This document shows positions 1 through 8,219 of a stretch of DNA of 64,000 nt, one piece after another; within the stretch, counting starts at the first letter, position 1; every line of letters starts with the position of its first letter. Made by a program: the position numbers and the translations under genes. The notes beneath the pieces are model-generated. The model was not told the DNA's origin. It searched no databases and was given only the letters and a program-made list of their open reading frames with translations. The stretch covers positions 31,292 to 95,291 of the forward strand of contig JAFQHE010000043.1 in the NCBI GenBank assembly GCA_017398125.1. Reading direction: 5' to 3'. This DNA comes from Bacteroidales bacterium. GTDB taxonomy: Bacteria > Bacteroidota > Bacteroidia > Bacteroidales > UBA932.

Positions 1-3000
1 TTGCTTGCCGTTGTTGCAGGTTTATTCCTTTTTTCAAGCCTCTCCTATGCCCAGAGTGCTTTTGATCCTGCGGCCTATCAGCCTGTAGGAAGTGAGATTT
101 CAGCTTATTTGAAGCCATTGGCTGCCATTAATGTCAAGGTTGCTGTAGAAGATGCAAAATCAGATGGGAACAATCTTGATATTTATCTTACAAGCATGGT
201 GAGCGATTTCCCGTTGAGAGATAAAAATGTTGCAGATATATATGCAATTGCATCAAAACATTTCCCTGGAAAGAATATCCGTATATATGCTAATGGCTCT
301 CTTCTTGAAGAGTTGAGCAGCAGGTACTATCGGGAGCAGGATCAGAAATCCTCAAAGAAAAAGGTCTCTAAAAAATCTGCGGCCACCGCCTCAAATGCTA
401 TAGTGGAGGAGATTACTAGGCCTTTTGATATAACCAAAGGTCTGGAGAACAGACATATTGCATTATGGCACAGTCATGGACTCTATTTTGATCAGAATAC
501 ACAGCGCTGGGAGTGGCAAAGATGCAGACTTTTTCAGACTGTCGAGGATAAGTATACACAAGGTTATGTAATTCCTTTCATTGTTCCTATGTTGGAAAAT
601 GCGGGAGCCAATCTCTTCTTGCCACGTGAAAGGGATTTGCAGAAAAATGAGGTTATAGTTGACAATGACAAAGTGTTTGGCGGTTATATGGAGAAGTCAG
701 GATCAGAAGTTTGGAGTAGCGGTGATTCTTATGGCTTTGCCAATCCTAAAGAGACATATCTTCATGGTGAGAATCCTTTCACTATGGGTACTTATAGGGT
801 TGCTAAAATGTTGTCGCAACAGGATCTTAAAGGCAGATCCGTAAAGAGTGAGAGTGTTGCAGAGTGGATTCCTTTGGTTCCTGAAACAGGTGAATACTCT
901 GTATATGTATCATATAAGACTCTTCCTAACAGTACAGATGCTGCATATTACACTGTAAAGTTCAAGGATGGTGTGCGTGAATTCAAAGTAAACCAGCAGA
1001 TGGGAGGCGGAACATGGATCTATCTTGGAACTTTCCTATTTGACAGAGGCTCTTCTGATCAAGGAGTATATCTGACAAATCTCAATAAAGGTATCAAGTC
1101 ATCCAAGGATGTTAAGGTTGTAACTGCAGATGCTGTGAAGTTTGGCGGTGGTATGGGTAACATTGCACGTACTGTAAATCCAGAAACGGAGCTTCCTTAT
1201 GAGGTGGAACCATTTGTAAGTGGTCATCCGAGATTTACTGAGGGCTCAAGGGTATGGTTGCAGTGGGCCGGATATGCAGACACTGTATATTCACAGACCA
1301 ACAATATGAATGACTATACAGATGATTATGCTTCAAGGGGACGCTGGGTTAATGTTCTCTCTGGAGGTTCTGTTAAAAATCCTCATTACCAAGGCTTGAA
1401 GGTTCCAGTTGACCTTTCGTTTGCATTCCATACCGATGCAGGTACATTCCTTGATGATTCTATTGTAGGTACATTGATGATTTATACCAAACTATCCAAT
1501 GGCTCAGACAAATATCCTACAGGGGAGAGCAGAATGTTGGCCAGGGAGTATGCCGATATTGTCCAGACTCAGATTGTTGATGATATCAGGGCAAATTTCT
1601 ATGAAGGATGGTCAAGAAGAGGTTTGTGGGACAGATCCTATGCTGAGGCACGAATGCCTAATGTGCCGGCTATACTTTTGGAGTTCCTTTCACATCAGAA
1701 CTTTGCCGACATGAAATTTGGCCATGATCCTGATTTCAGATTCCTTGTAAGCAGGGCAATTTATAAGGGTATGCTTAAATTCCTCAGTATGAAGGATGGA
1801 ATACCTTATGTAGTCCAGCCTCTTCCTGTAAAAGATTTTGCTGCAGTATTGCAGAAGAACAATGACAGGAATATGGTAAGATTGAGTTGGACTCCTGTTG
1901 AGGATAAACTTGAGCCTACAGCTGTAGCAAAACGCTATGTGGTATATACCAGAGTAAATGGTTCTTCTTTTGACAATGGTATTGTGGTTGATGAGCCTAC
2001 AGCACTGATACCTGTTGAGTCAAACAGGATATACTCATTCAAAGTTGCAGCATTGAATGAGGGTGGATTGAGTTTCCCTTCTGAAATATTGTCGGTAGGT
2101 ATTGCCGAAGGGGCTACAGCTAAGGAGGGTACCGTAATGGTTGTAAATGGTTTCAATAGGGTAAGCGGTCCTGCATCATTCCAGTCAAAGGATTCTACAT
2201 TGGCCGGTTTCTATAATGAAAAGGATCACGGTGTTCCATATTTGTACGATTTGACATATACAGGTGACCAGTATGAGTTCAGAAGGGAGAAAGAGTGGAT
2301 TACAAATGATGATCCCGGTTTTGCCGCTTCCTATTCAGATTATGAAGACAAGATTGTAGCTGGAAATACATTTGATTATCCATATGTTCATGGTAAGGCA
2401 TTCATGAAACTTGGCTACTCATTTGTTTCGGCATCAGCAGGTGCTGTAATGGCAGGAAATGTTAAACTTGAGGAGTATCCTATTGTTGATTTTATAATGG
2501 GCAAGCAGGCTCAGACAAGAATTGACATGGAGGGCCAGCCTGTAAGATATGAGACTTTCCCTGTTGCACTGCAGAATGCAATATCTGATTATGCCGCTTC
2601 GGGTGGTAATATTCTTGTATCAGGCTCATATATAGGATCAGATTTGTGGGATGGGTACAACGTTACAGATGAGGGCAAGAGGTTTGCTCAGGATGTTTTG
2701 AAATTCAAATGGTCTAACCATTTTGCATCAAGGAACAATGTTGTCAGAAGTGTTGCAAATCCATTCGGCTTCAGTGGAAAATTCACATTCAACAATAAGT
2801 TGAATGACAAAATGTATATTGTGGAGACTCCCGACGGATTGTTGCCAGCATCCAAAGATGCTTATACAATCTTCCGCTATCCTGGCAACAATATCTCTGC
2901 CGCTGTCGCTTATAAAGGTGACTACAAAGTGGTTTCGTTCGGATTTCCGATTGAATCCCTTGAGTGTTGCTGCCAGATCGAAGGTTTGATTGAAGAGGTT

Positions 3001-3021
3001 GTAAATTTCTTTGAGAAATAG
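1..3021 (+). CDS. Amidase/golvesin-domain exported protein (5' partial)
   Basis: Probable exported cell-wall or surface hydrolase. The reading frame is open at the window edge, and the first visible codons already encode the hydrophobic core of a signal peptide ending near SYAQS, so only a few N-terminal residues are missing. An N-acetylmuramoyl-L-alanine amidase (Amidase_3) fold appears in two halves: LWHSHG near residues 155-160 with LPRERD soon after, then AFHTDAG (His477) and LLEFLSHQN (Glu561). Between them (about 270-390) lies a golvesin-like beta domain. A fibronectin type III domain follows (about 610-705), then a ThuA/glutamine-amidotransferase-like C-terminal region. The putative zinc and catalytic residues are kept, so activity is plausible. 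Such Bacteroidota proteins are often labelled xanthan lyase, without support here. Family assignment is fairly sure; the substrate is not known. Confidence 0.8.
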   Translation: MLAVVAGLFLFSSLSYAQSAFDPAAYQPVGSEISAYLKPLAAINVKVAVEDAKSDGNNLDIYLTSMVSDFPLRDKNVADIYAIASKHFPGKNIRIYANGSLLEELSSRYYREQDQKSSKKKVSKKSAATASNAIVEEITRPFDITKGLENRHIALWHSHGLYFDQNTQRWEWQRCRLFQTVEDKYTQGYVIPFIVPMLENAGANLFLPRERDLQKNEVIVDNDKVFGGYMEKSGSEVWSSGDSYGFANPKETYLHGENPFTMGTYRVAKMLSQQDLKGRSVKSESVAEWIPLVPETGEYSVYVSYKTLPNSTDAAYYTVKFKDGVREFKVNQQMGGGTWIYLGTFLFDRGSSDQGVYLTNLNKGIKSSKDVKVVTADAVKFGGGMGNIARTVNPETELPYEVEPFVSGHPRFTEGSRVWLQWAGYADTVYSQTNNMNDYTDDYASRGRWVNVLSGGSVKNPHYQGLKVPVDLSFAFHTDAGTFLDDSIVGTLMIYTKLSNGSDKYPTGESRMLAREYADIVQTQIVDDIRANFYEGWSRRGLWDRSYAEARMPNVPAILLEFLSHQNFADMKFGHDPDFRFLVSRAIYKGMLKFLSMKDGIPYVVQPLPVKDFAAVLQKNNDRNMVRLSWTPVEDKLEPTAVAKRYVVYTRVNGSSFDNGIVVDEPTALIPVESNRIYSFKVAALNEGGLSFPSEILSVGIAEGATAKEGTVMVVNGFNRVSGPASFQSKDSTLAGFYNEKDHGVPYLYDLTYTGDQYEFRREKEWITNDDPGFAASYSDYEDKIVAGNTFDYPYVHGKAFMKLGYSFVSASAGAVMAGNVKLEEYPIVDFIMGKQAQTRIDMEGQPVRYETFPVALQNAISDYAASGGNILVSGSYIGSDLWDGYNVTDEGKRFAQDVLKFKWSNHFASRNNVVRSVANPFGFSGKFTFNNKLNDKMYIVETPDGLLPASKDAYTIFRYPGNNISAAVAYKGDYKVVSFGFPIESLECCCQIEGLIEEVVNFFEK

Positions 3022-3029
3022 AGTATTTC

Positions 3030-3064
3030 AGCTCCTGATTCTGTCGGGAGCTGATTTGTTTTAA
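3030..3064 (+). terminator. Rho-independent terminator after the amidase gene
   Basis: A 9-bp stem (AGCTCCTGA at 3030-3038 with TCGGGAGCT at 3044-3052, one G-U pair in the plus-strand RNA) is followed by a T-rich tract. It starts 8 bases after the stop codon. The right arm contains one copy of the repeated octamer TGTCGGGA. Confidence 0.75.
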
Positions 3065-3119
3065 TATAAAAGGTAAATTTATTGTAAAACGTGCCCCATT
3101 TAATAACGGAGCTTGACTT

Positions 3120-4472
3120 ATGACTATTGAAAGAGAACTTGAAATTATTGAATTGCTCAATAAAGAGGTAAAACCTGCATTGGGATGTACTGAACCGATT
3201 GCAGTCGCTTTAGCAGTTGCATCTTCTTGTGAAACATTGAGAAATGGAGGATTTGGAGAACCTGCCTCATTGGAGGTGGAGGTTAGTGCAAATATCCTCA
3301 AAAACGGTATGGGTGTAGGTATACCTGGAACTGGTATGGTGGGTCTGCATATTGCCTCAGCTTTGGGAGCGACTTGTGGAAAATCTGAATATAAACTTGA
3401 GGTTCTTAAAGATTTGGATGAAACTGCACTTGCAGCTGCAAAGAGGATGGTTGCAGAGAGTAATGTAAAGATTGGCCTTGCTGACACTCCGGTCAAACTT
3501 TATATCAAGGCAACTGCAATCAATGGGGAGAACAGGGCCGAAACCATAATTAAGGATAATCATGATTCCATTATAAGCGTGACATTGAATGGCAATAATG
3601 TTAAAGGTGATACCTCTGCATGTAATAATGCCGGCAATTGTATTGTAGGTGAAGATTGCGCATGCGACCAATCTGCACAAAATTCCGTTGCTGATAAGAC
3701 AACCCTTGACTATAAATTGAGTGTTAAGGAGATTCTTGAATTCGCGGAGTCTGCGAGTTATGAAAATATCTCATTTATACTTGATTCAGTCAAACTTAAC
3801 TATGCTTTGGCAGAAGAGGGTTTGAAGAATGATTATGGCCTTAAGGTTGGCAAGACAATTCTTGCATCTCAGCACAGCGGTGTATTTGGCTCTTCAATAA
3901 TGACTTATGCAATGGCAGCTACTGCTGCCGCTTCTGATGCTCGTATGGCAGGATGTCTTCTTCCTGCGATGAGCAACTCGGGCAGCGGTAATCAGGGCAT
4001 TACTGTTACTGTACCTGTGATTGCTGTTGCAAGAAAGATGGAGGTCTCTGATGAAAAATTGGCCAGAGCTCTAGTATTGAGCCATTTGATTGCTATTCAT
4101 ATCAAAGGTTATTTGGGCAAATTGTCGGCACTTTGTGGTTGTGTAATTGCCTCTACCGGCTCCTCATGCGGTATCGTATATTTGAATGGTGGCAGTTATG
4201 AGCAGATATGTTCTGCAATAAAGAATATGGTAGGAAACATTACTGGTATGGTGTGTGATGGTGCCAAAGTGGGTTGTGCTCTTAAAGTTGCGTCGGGTGT
4301 ATCTTCATCTGTGCAGTCTGCAATTCTTGCATTGGACAACATTTGCATATCATCTAATGATGGAATAATTGAGGATTCAATTGAGAAGACAATCTATAAT
4401 TTGGGTACCATCGGTTCAAAAGGTATGCAGGTTACTGACAAGATGATACTTGATATTATGGTATCCAAGTAG
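3120..4472 (+). CDS. UPF0597 / L-cysteine desulfidase-like (CyuA, SDH alpha) protein
   Basis: Member of the serine-dehydratase alpha-chain superfamily that includes E. coli CyuA/YhaM and archaeal L-cysteine desulfidase, oxygen-sensitive [4Fe-4S] lyases releasing sulfide, ammonia and pyruvate. Visible family features are GCTEP at residues 22-26 (Cys23), the SGSGNQG segment, the GCVIASTGSSCG region and MVCDGAKVGCALK near the C-terminus, which supply conserved cysteines. Length (450) is close to the usual 430-440. Residues 165-185 hold an extra cluster, Cys168, Cys174, Cys180 and Cys182, in a segment that is normally plain linker. No membrane segments or signal are seen, so it should be cytoplasmic. 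L-cysteine and L-serine are both possible substrates. Confidence 0.85.
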   Translation: MTIERELEIIELLNKEVKPALGCTEPIAVALAVASSCETLRNGGFGEPASLEVEVSANILKNGMGVGIPGTGMVGLHIASALGATCGKSEYKLEVLKDLDETALAAAKRMVAESNVKIGLADTPVKLYIKATAINGENRAETIIKDNHDSIISVTLNGNNVKGDTSACNNAGNCIVGEDCACDQSAQNSVADKTTLDYKLSVKEILEFAESASYENISFILDSVKLNYALAEEGLKNDYGLKVGKTILASQHSGVFGSSIMTYAMAATAAASDARMAGCLLPAMSNSGSGNQGITVTVPVIAVARKMEVSDEKLARALVLSHLIAIHIKGYLGKLSALCGCVIASTGSSCGIVYLNGGSYEQICSAIKNMVGNITGMVCDGAKVGCALKVASGVSSSVQSAILALDNICISSNDGIIEDSIEKTIYNLGTIGSKGMQVTDKMILDIMVSK

Positions 4473-4489
4473 CAGAGTCTTTAACCTAC

Positions 4490-4555
4490 GTCAGTTTACA
4501 GGCAACTGACCATATAAATAAAGCCCCATAAATCATAAAAAGATTTTTGGGGCTT
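4490..4555 (+). terminator. Two hairpins ending the UPF0597 transcript; second overlaps the convergent gene
   Basis: A perfect 7-bp stem (4490-4496 with 4504-4510) is followed by a 14-bp stem with one mismatch (4521-4534 with 4542-4555; arms start AAGCCCC and end GGGGCTT) and then a CTCTCTTTT tract. The second hairpin covers the last codons of the opposite-strand ferredoxin gene, so one DNA segment serves as terminator and as coding sequence. Confidence 0.65.
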
Positions 4556-5378
4556 CTCTCTTTTCTCCATATTTGAGTTCGAGATCCTCTTTATGGTAAA
4601 GGTATCCGGCATCGTCAAAGTATTTTGCATTTTGTGCGCACTCCTTTATACAGGCATTGCATTTGATGCAGATACCCGTTACATCTTGGGGATTATTCGT
4701 ATCAATTGCTCCCATAGGACAAATTGCCGCACAGTGGCCGCACCTATTGCACTTTTCTGATGTTTTTGGCTTTACTTTCCTGATGTCTATAGGGTTGCCA
4801 TGAGAATCCTTGGGCTGGAAATATTTGCGCTCAACTGCGCTTCTTCCCGGTATATTCAGAGGATTCTCTCCATTTTCAAATTCTCTTTGTGAGGAACCCT
4901 CTGAACACCTCTTTTTTGCTGCTTGCTGCCCTAAGTTGTAGGCCTGTTCAAGATCTTCAATATTTGGCCTTCCGGCTGCCAGAATATCTGAAAATGAGTG
5001 TTGTGCTACAAATGCACCTGCTGCAATAGGTCTGAAGTTGCACTCTTTCAGCAGATCGTGCAGTTCAAGAAGAGCATCATCAAAATTTCTGTTGCCATAT
5101 GTTACTATAGGGATTGCCATACAGCCGTCTCCTTGTAGTCTCTGCAGATACTTCAAAAGCAGATTGGGTACCCTGCCTGCGTAAACGGGTGTTCCAACAA
5201 CTGCAATATCTGAGCTGCTGATATGCGGAATGGTTTCTCTAACCTGAGGAAGTGTAAAGTCATGTGTGCAGATTTCAGCCTTGGTGAACTGATCAGTCTC
5301 ATTTATTCCTTTAACTATTGCATCAACTACTCTGCGAGTTCCGCCTGTAGCACTGAAATAGATTGCATGTATTTTCAT
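4533..5378 (-). CDS. EFR1-family flavodoxin-ferredoxin protein
   Basis: Cytoplasmic electron carrier of 281 residues. Residues 1 to about 150 form a flavodoxin-like domain, with the FMN phosphate-binding loop in IYFSATGGTRR and a VVGTPVYAGRVP segment. The C-terminal part carries two [4Fe-4S] ferredoxin motifs: CNRCGHCAAICP and CIKCNACIKEC, both C-x2-C-x2-C-x3-C. This arrangement is the EFR1 family, common in strict anaerobes, where it is thought to pass low-potential electrons; the partner is unknown. It lies alone between a convergent gene and the RNase P RNA. All eight cysteine ligands are present. Confidence 0.88.
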   Translation of the reverse strand: MKIHAIYFSATGGTRRVVDAIVKGINETDQFTKAEICTHDFTLPQVRETIPHISSSDIAVVGTPVYAGRVPNLLLKYLQRLQGDGCMAIPIVTYGNRNFDDALLELHDLLKECNFRPIAAGAFVAQHSFSDILAAGRPNIEDLEQAYNLGQQAAKKRCSEGSSQREFENGENPLNIPGRSAVERKYFQPKDSHGNPIDIRKVKPKTSEKCNRCGHCAAICPMGAIDTNNPQDVTGICIKCNACIKECAQNAKYFDDAGYLYHKEDLELKYGEKREAPKIFL

Positions 5379-5400
5379 CCTGATTCTCTGGTGTTATTTT

Positions 5401-5428
5401 AAAAAAGAGACCGGCCGCGTGGCCAGTC
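5401..5428 (-). terminator. Terminator of the RNase P RNA gene
   Basis: On the minus strand, an 8-bp stem (5421-5428 with 5409-5416) closes over ACGC and runs into TCTTTTTT. One position is a G-U pair only in the minus-strand RNA, which fixes the direction. Confidence 0.8.
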
Positions 5429-5429
5429 C

Positions 5430-5771
5430 CTTATGCTGTAGGCAGATCTATAAGCCGAATTCTGTACTTCAGACTGGTATTGCTACCCTAAGAAGCTTCT
5501 ATCATTTATCTGTTGCAGCCTACCCCCCAACAACGGGCGGGCAACCCTTGAATGTTGGTATACATGGCCTTGCAAGTTGCAGTGGAGTACTGCATATACG
5601 TCACCGTATCTGCCCGTGAGCTCTTGCCTCACGTTTTCACCCTTGCCTTACGGCGGTTATTTTCTGTTACCCCTTGCACGAACTTTCGCCCGTCTGTGCT
5701 TTCCACAGTGCAATGCCCTATCTTGTCCGGACTTTCCTCCCAATTTCTTGAGCGATAGAACGACCTGCCGA
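5430..5771 (-). ncRNA. rnpB: RNase P RNA (class A)
   Basis: Catalytic RNA that trims the 5' leader of tRNA precursors. The minus strand shows the hallmark GAGGAAAGTCCGGAC near the 5' end (about 5726-5740) and ACAGAATTCGGCTTAT near the 3' end (about 5450-5465). The P1 helix can be seen directly: GGCAGGTC (5762-5769) pairs with GATCTGCC (5441-5448). A promoter sits just upstream and a terminator just downstream. The 5' end is inferred from the promoter; the mature 3' end is uncertain by some ten bases. Short reading frames inside this region are not genes. Confidence 0.93.
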
Positions 5772-5776
5772 TGCCG

Positions 5777-5808
5777 CAAAAATAGTGTTTAAATCCTTAA
5801 TTGACAAA
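5777..5808 (-). promoter_or_regulatory. Bacteroidota-type promoter for rnpB
   Basis: On the minus strand, TTTG (5805-5808) is followed after 20 bases by TATTTTTG (5777-5784), an exact match to the Bacteroidota -33/-7 consensus. It begins right at the stop codon of the upstream thioesterase gene, so rnpB has its own promoter. Confidence 0.8.
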
Positions 5809-6591
5809 TTATACCGGGATAAACGTGTATATTGCCTCATATACGCTCTTGCCGTCCCTTTTGCCCTCAAAACAGAAAGTACGGCTGTCGGGACCCAGAT
5901 TGTTTGTTGTGCGAATCACTTCAGGTGTCTCAATCTCCTTGCTCCATATCTCTATTTTTTCTCCAAGTCTGGTCTCGGCATTGAAATTTATCTGGAACTC
6001 CTTGATTCTGTAGTTACGAAATATTTCAGGATCAATGCTGTCGGTTGTCCATTCAGAGTATTTTGCATTGTTTGTATGACCGAGCGCATCAAGGTCTGAC
6101 AATTTTACCTCATGAGTGCGTACAAGCTCCATTTCCGGACAAGATTTCAATTTGTCGCATGGCTCTTCAATTGCATTTGTCTTATTTGCCTGATTGAGAA
6201 TATCCGGGTTGTTGTAGAAATTGTTTGCCCTCTCAATCCTTCTTGTGCGGCTGTTCATTATAAGCCATGAGCTTGTGGCAACGACTGCATTGGCACCATC
6301 TTCTGAGTGTAGGATAAAATCCCTCAGTCCGAAAAGTGACTGCATTCCTTTATGCCATGTCTCAAGTGTAACATTGTCTTGCCATTTGGGGTAGTTATTG
6401 TATCTTACTTTGATTCTGCTTAGAACCCAGGTCTGCTCGCACTCTTTAAGGTCATTATAACCAAAATGGAGTCTGTTTGCATGGTTCCCGGCAATCTCTT
6501 GGGTCAGGTTCAGGAATGCATAAGGTTTCAGTTCCTGTCTCAAATCAACATTATGCCAAAGTATAGTACTATCTTCTTTATATCCGTTCAT
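5809..6591 (-). CDS. Acyl-ACP thioesterase
   Basis: Cytoplasmic hotdog-fold thioesterase (FatA/FatB family, 260 residues) that hydrolyses acyl-ACP to free fatty acid and ends chain elongation. Two hotdog repeats are visible. The N-terminal one has a family-typical region around LTQEIAGNHAN and WVLSRIKVRY; the C-terminal one has LDALGHTNNAKYSEW, which carries the Asn/His-type active-site motif. Length is normal for bacterial members. The start ATG at 6591 is supported by a -7 element 23 bases upstream. It is transcribed away from the glutamine cyclotransferase gene. Chain-length preference cannot be read from sequence. Confidence 0.87.
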   Translation of the reverse strand: MNGYKEDSTILWHNVDLRQELKPYAFLNLTQEIAGNHANRLHFGYNDLKECEQTWVLSRIKVRYNNYPKWQDNVTLETWHKGMQSLFGLRDFILHSEDGANAVVATSSWLIMNSRTRRIERANNFYNNPDILNQANKTNAIEEPCDKLKSCPEMELVRTHEVKLSDLDALGHTNNAKYSEWTTDSIDPEIFRNYRIKEFQINFNAETRLGEKIEIWSKEIETPEVIRTTNNLGPDSRTFCFEGKRDGKSVYEAIYTFIPV

Positions 6592-6613
6592 ATTGCTTTT
6601 TACGGTTTTTGTG

Positions 6614-6621
6614 CAAAGATA
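6614..6621 (-). promoter_or_regulatory. -7 element for the acyl-ACP thioesterase gene
   Basis: Reads TATCTTTG on the minus strand (consensus TAnnTTTG), which would give a leader of under 20 bases. No clear -33 box at the right distance. Confidence 0.5.
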
Positions 6622-6638
6622 CCGATATTTTTCAACTC

Positions 6639-6646
6639 TAATTTTG
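6639..6646 (+). promoter_or_regulatory. -7 element for the glutamine cyclotransferase gene
   Basis: TAATTTTG matches TAnnTTTG and lies 55 bases before the start codon, divergent from the thioesterase promoter. The -33 box is weak. Confidence 0.45.
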
Positions 6647-6701
6647 GTATGGTAAACTTTTTGTTAGTAGTTTTGCAGGATGACTATGTAACAGGTCTGA
6701 T

Positions 6702-7508
6702 ATGTCAACAGGAAACAAATTATTTAACAGAGTCTTTCTCTTCAGGACCATGCTTGTAATGGGACTGGTGCTTTTGCTGTCGGGAGCTATAAATTTCCTT
6801 TATCCCCAACAGGTTGATTTCTATACATTAAAAGTTATAAAATCATATCCTCACGATAGGTCTGCATATACCCAGGGCCTCTTTTTTCACAACAATACAC
6901 TATATGAAAGTTGCGGACAATATGGTTCGTCATCTTTCAGAAAAAATGACCTTGAAACCGGAAGAATTCTTAAGAAGTTTGATTTTGATAGAAGATATTT
7001 TGCTGAAGGAGCGTGTGTGCTTAATGGAAATCTTTATGTGCTTACCTGGCAGGAGAACAAGTGCTTTGTATATGATATTGAGACATTCAAATATCTTGGC
7101 GAACTTTGGAATCCTACAGAGGGGTGGGGGCTGACTACTGATGGAAAACAGCTTATAATGACCGACGGCTCAGCAGTGCTTTATTTTCTTGATCCCCTGA
7201 CTTTCAGTGTTGTAAATAAAGTTGCTGTTACCCTTAACGGCAAACCTGTACAGTATTTGAACGAACTTGAATACATAAACGGTGAAATATGGGCAAACGT
7301 ATATGGTGATGATTCAATAGTTATAATTAATCCTCAAACCGGTAAGGTGAGAGGTGTAGTTGACTGCAGAAACCTTTTGCCACGCTCTTTGCGTACAGCC
7401 AATACTGACGTGCTTAATGGCATTGCCTACAATGAAGCCACAAAATCCCTCTATCTTACAGGTAAGAATTGGCCAAAACTGTACAAGGTTGAACTTGTAA
7501 AGAAATAA
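6702..7508 (+). CDS. Glutaminyl-peptide cyclotransferase (plant-type)
   Basis: Glutamine cyclotransferase family (PF05096), which converts N-terminal glutamine of exported peptides into pyroglutamate. The 268-residue product starts with a basic stretch and one hydrophobic segment (about residues 13-33) that works as a signal anchor or uncleaved signal, so the enzyme probably faces the periplasm. The rest is a five-bladed propeller pattern; family-typical segments are HDRSAYTQGLFF, YESCGQYGSSS and LNGIAYNEATKSLYLTGKNWPKLYKV at the end. In Bacteroidota, many mature periplasmic proteins begin with Gln after signal cleavage, which gives such an enzyme a natural substrate pool. PnuC follows after 6 bases. 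An internal ATG at 6750 is possible but would cut into the basic N-region. Confidence 0.86.
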   Translation: MSTGNKLFNRVFLFRTMLVMGLVLLLSGAINFLYPQQVDFYTLKVIKSYPHDRSAYTQGLFFHNNTLYESCGQYGSSSFRKNDLETGRILKKFDFDRRYFAEGACVLNGNLYVLTWQENKCFVYDIETFKYLGELWNPTEGWGLTTDGKQLIMTDGSAVLYFLDPLTFSVVNKVAVTLNGKPVQYLNELEYINGEIWANVYGDDSIVIINPQTGKVRGVVDCRNLLPRSLRTANTDVLNGIAYNEATKSLYLTGKNWPKLYKVELVKK

Positions 7509-7514
7509 TGTGAA

Positions 7515-8129
7515 ATGGAAATTTTTGCTTTTGTTACAGGAGTACTCTATCTCATCCTTGAAATATATCAGAACAAGTATATGTGGCTGGTGAATTTCCT
7601 TTGCGCAGTTGCCTATGCATATGTTTTTGCCCAAAGCAGTCTTTATGCAGCAATGGGACTCCAAATATATTACGTGCTGGTAAGTGTTTATGGCTTTTGG
7701 GCATGGCATCGCGATAAAAAAGCATCTTTCAATACTCTTCCCGACAGTTCCGATAATTCTTCACCTCAAGATCATACAGATTCCAGCAATAAGATCTTGT
7801 ATAGGAAACCCTCTCTCAAGTGGTTACTTTGCACCCTTGTGGCTTTTGCAGTTATTTTTATACTTATGCTCACATTCCTCAGAAACATGACAGGGGATCC
7901 GATGCCTACGGCTGACGCTTTTGCAACATCGCTCAGCATTGTAGCGACTGTGTGGCTTGGCAAGGCCTTTATCCATCAATGGTTGCTTTGGATTGTTGTG
8001 AATGTGGTGAGTGTAGGCCTCTTTCTATCCCAGGGGCTCTACCTGACATCTATGCTTTATCTGATATACGCATTATCAGCAGTATACGGATTTTTCCACT
8101 GGAAAAAACGAGGTTCCCTCATAGAGTAG
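7515..8129 (+). CDS. pnuC: Nicotinamide riboside transporter PnuC
   Basis: Inner-membrane facilitator for nicotinamide riboside, feeding NAD synthesis. The 204-residue protein has the PnuC pattern: N-terminal segments with NKYMWLVNFLCAVAYAY, a YVLVSVYGFWAWHR motif, and C-terminal WLLWIVVNVVSVGLF with YALSAVYGFFHWKK. A hydrophilic loop (about residues 74-100), rich in Ser and Asp, separates the halves. It starts 6 bases after the cyclotransferase stop and is likely co-transcribed. No NAD-responsive riboswitch is visible upstream, and no NadR-like kinase is in the window. Confidence 0.9.
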   Translation: MEIFAFVTGVLYLILEIYQNKYMWLVNFLCAVAYAYVFAQSSLYAAMGLQIYYVLVSVYGFWAWHRDKKASFNTLPDSSDNSSPQDHTDSSNKILYRKPSLKWLLCTLVAFAVIFILMLTFLRNMTGDPMPTADAFATSLSIVATVWLGKAFIHQWLLWIVVNVVSVGLFLSQGLYLTSMLYLIYALSAVYGFFHWKKRGSLIE

Positions 8130-8169
8130 TTTTACTAAAATAATTGATGGATTTATCACATATTTTTAG

Positions 8170-8177
8170 TAAATTTG
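8170..8177 (+). promoter_or_regulatory. -7 element for the peptidoglycan-salvage operon
   Basis: TAAATTTG matches TAnnTTTG 42 bases before the ATG at 8220. Because it overlaps the more upstream in-frame start at 8175, it argues for 8220 as the true start. Confidence 0.6.
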
Positions 8178-8219
8178 CGGCGCACTAAAAATACATGTAT
8201 TAAAACTAATTATAAGAAT

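Noticed and set aside
2789..3496. 235-codon minus-strand open frame
   Set aside because: It spans the end of the amidase gene, a terminator and the start of the UPF0597 gene; the product is low-complexity and matches no family.
5419..5800. Short open frames on the plus strand
   Set aside because: They lie within the RNase P RNA gene on the opposite strand, which explains the sequence conservation and structure.
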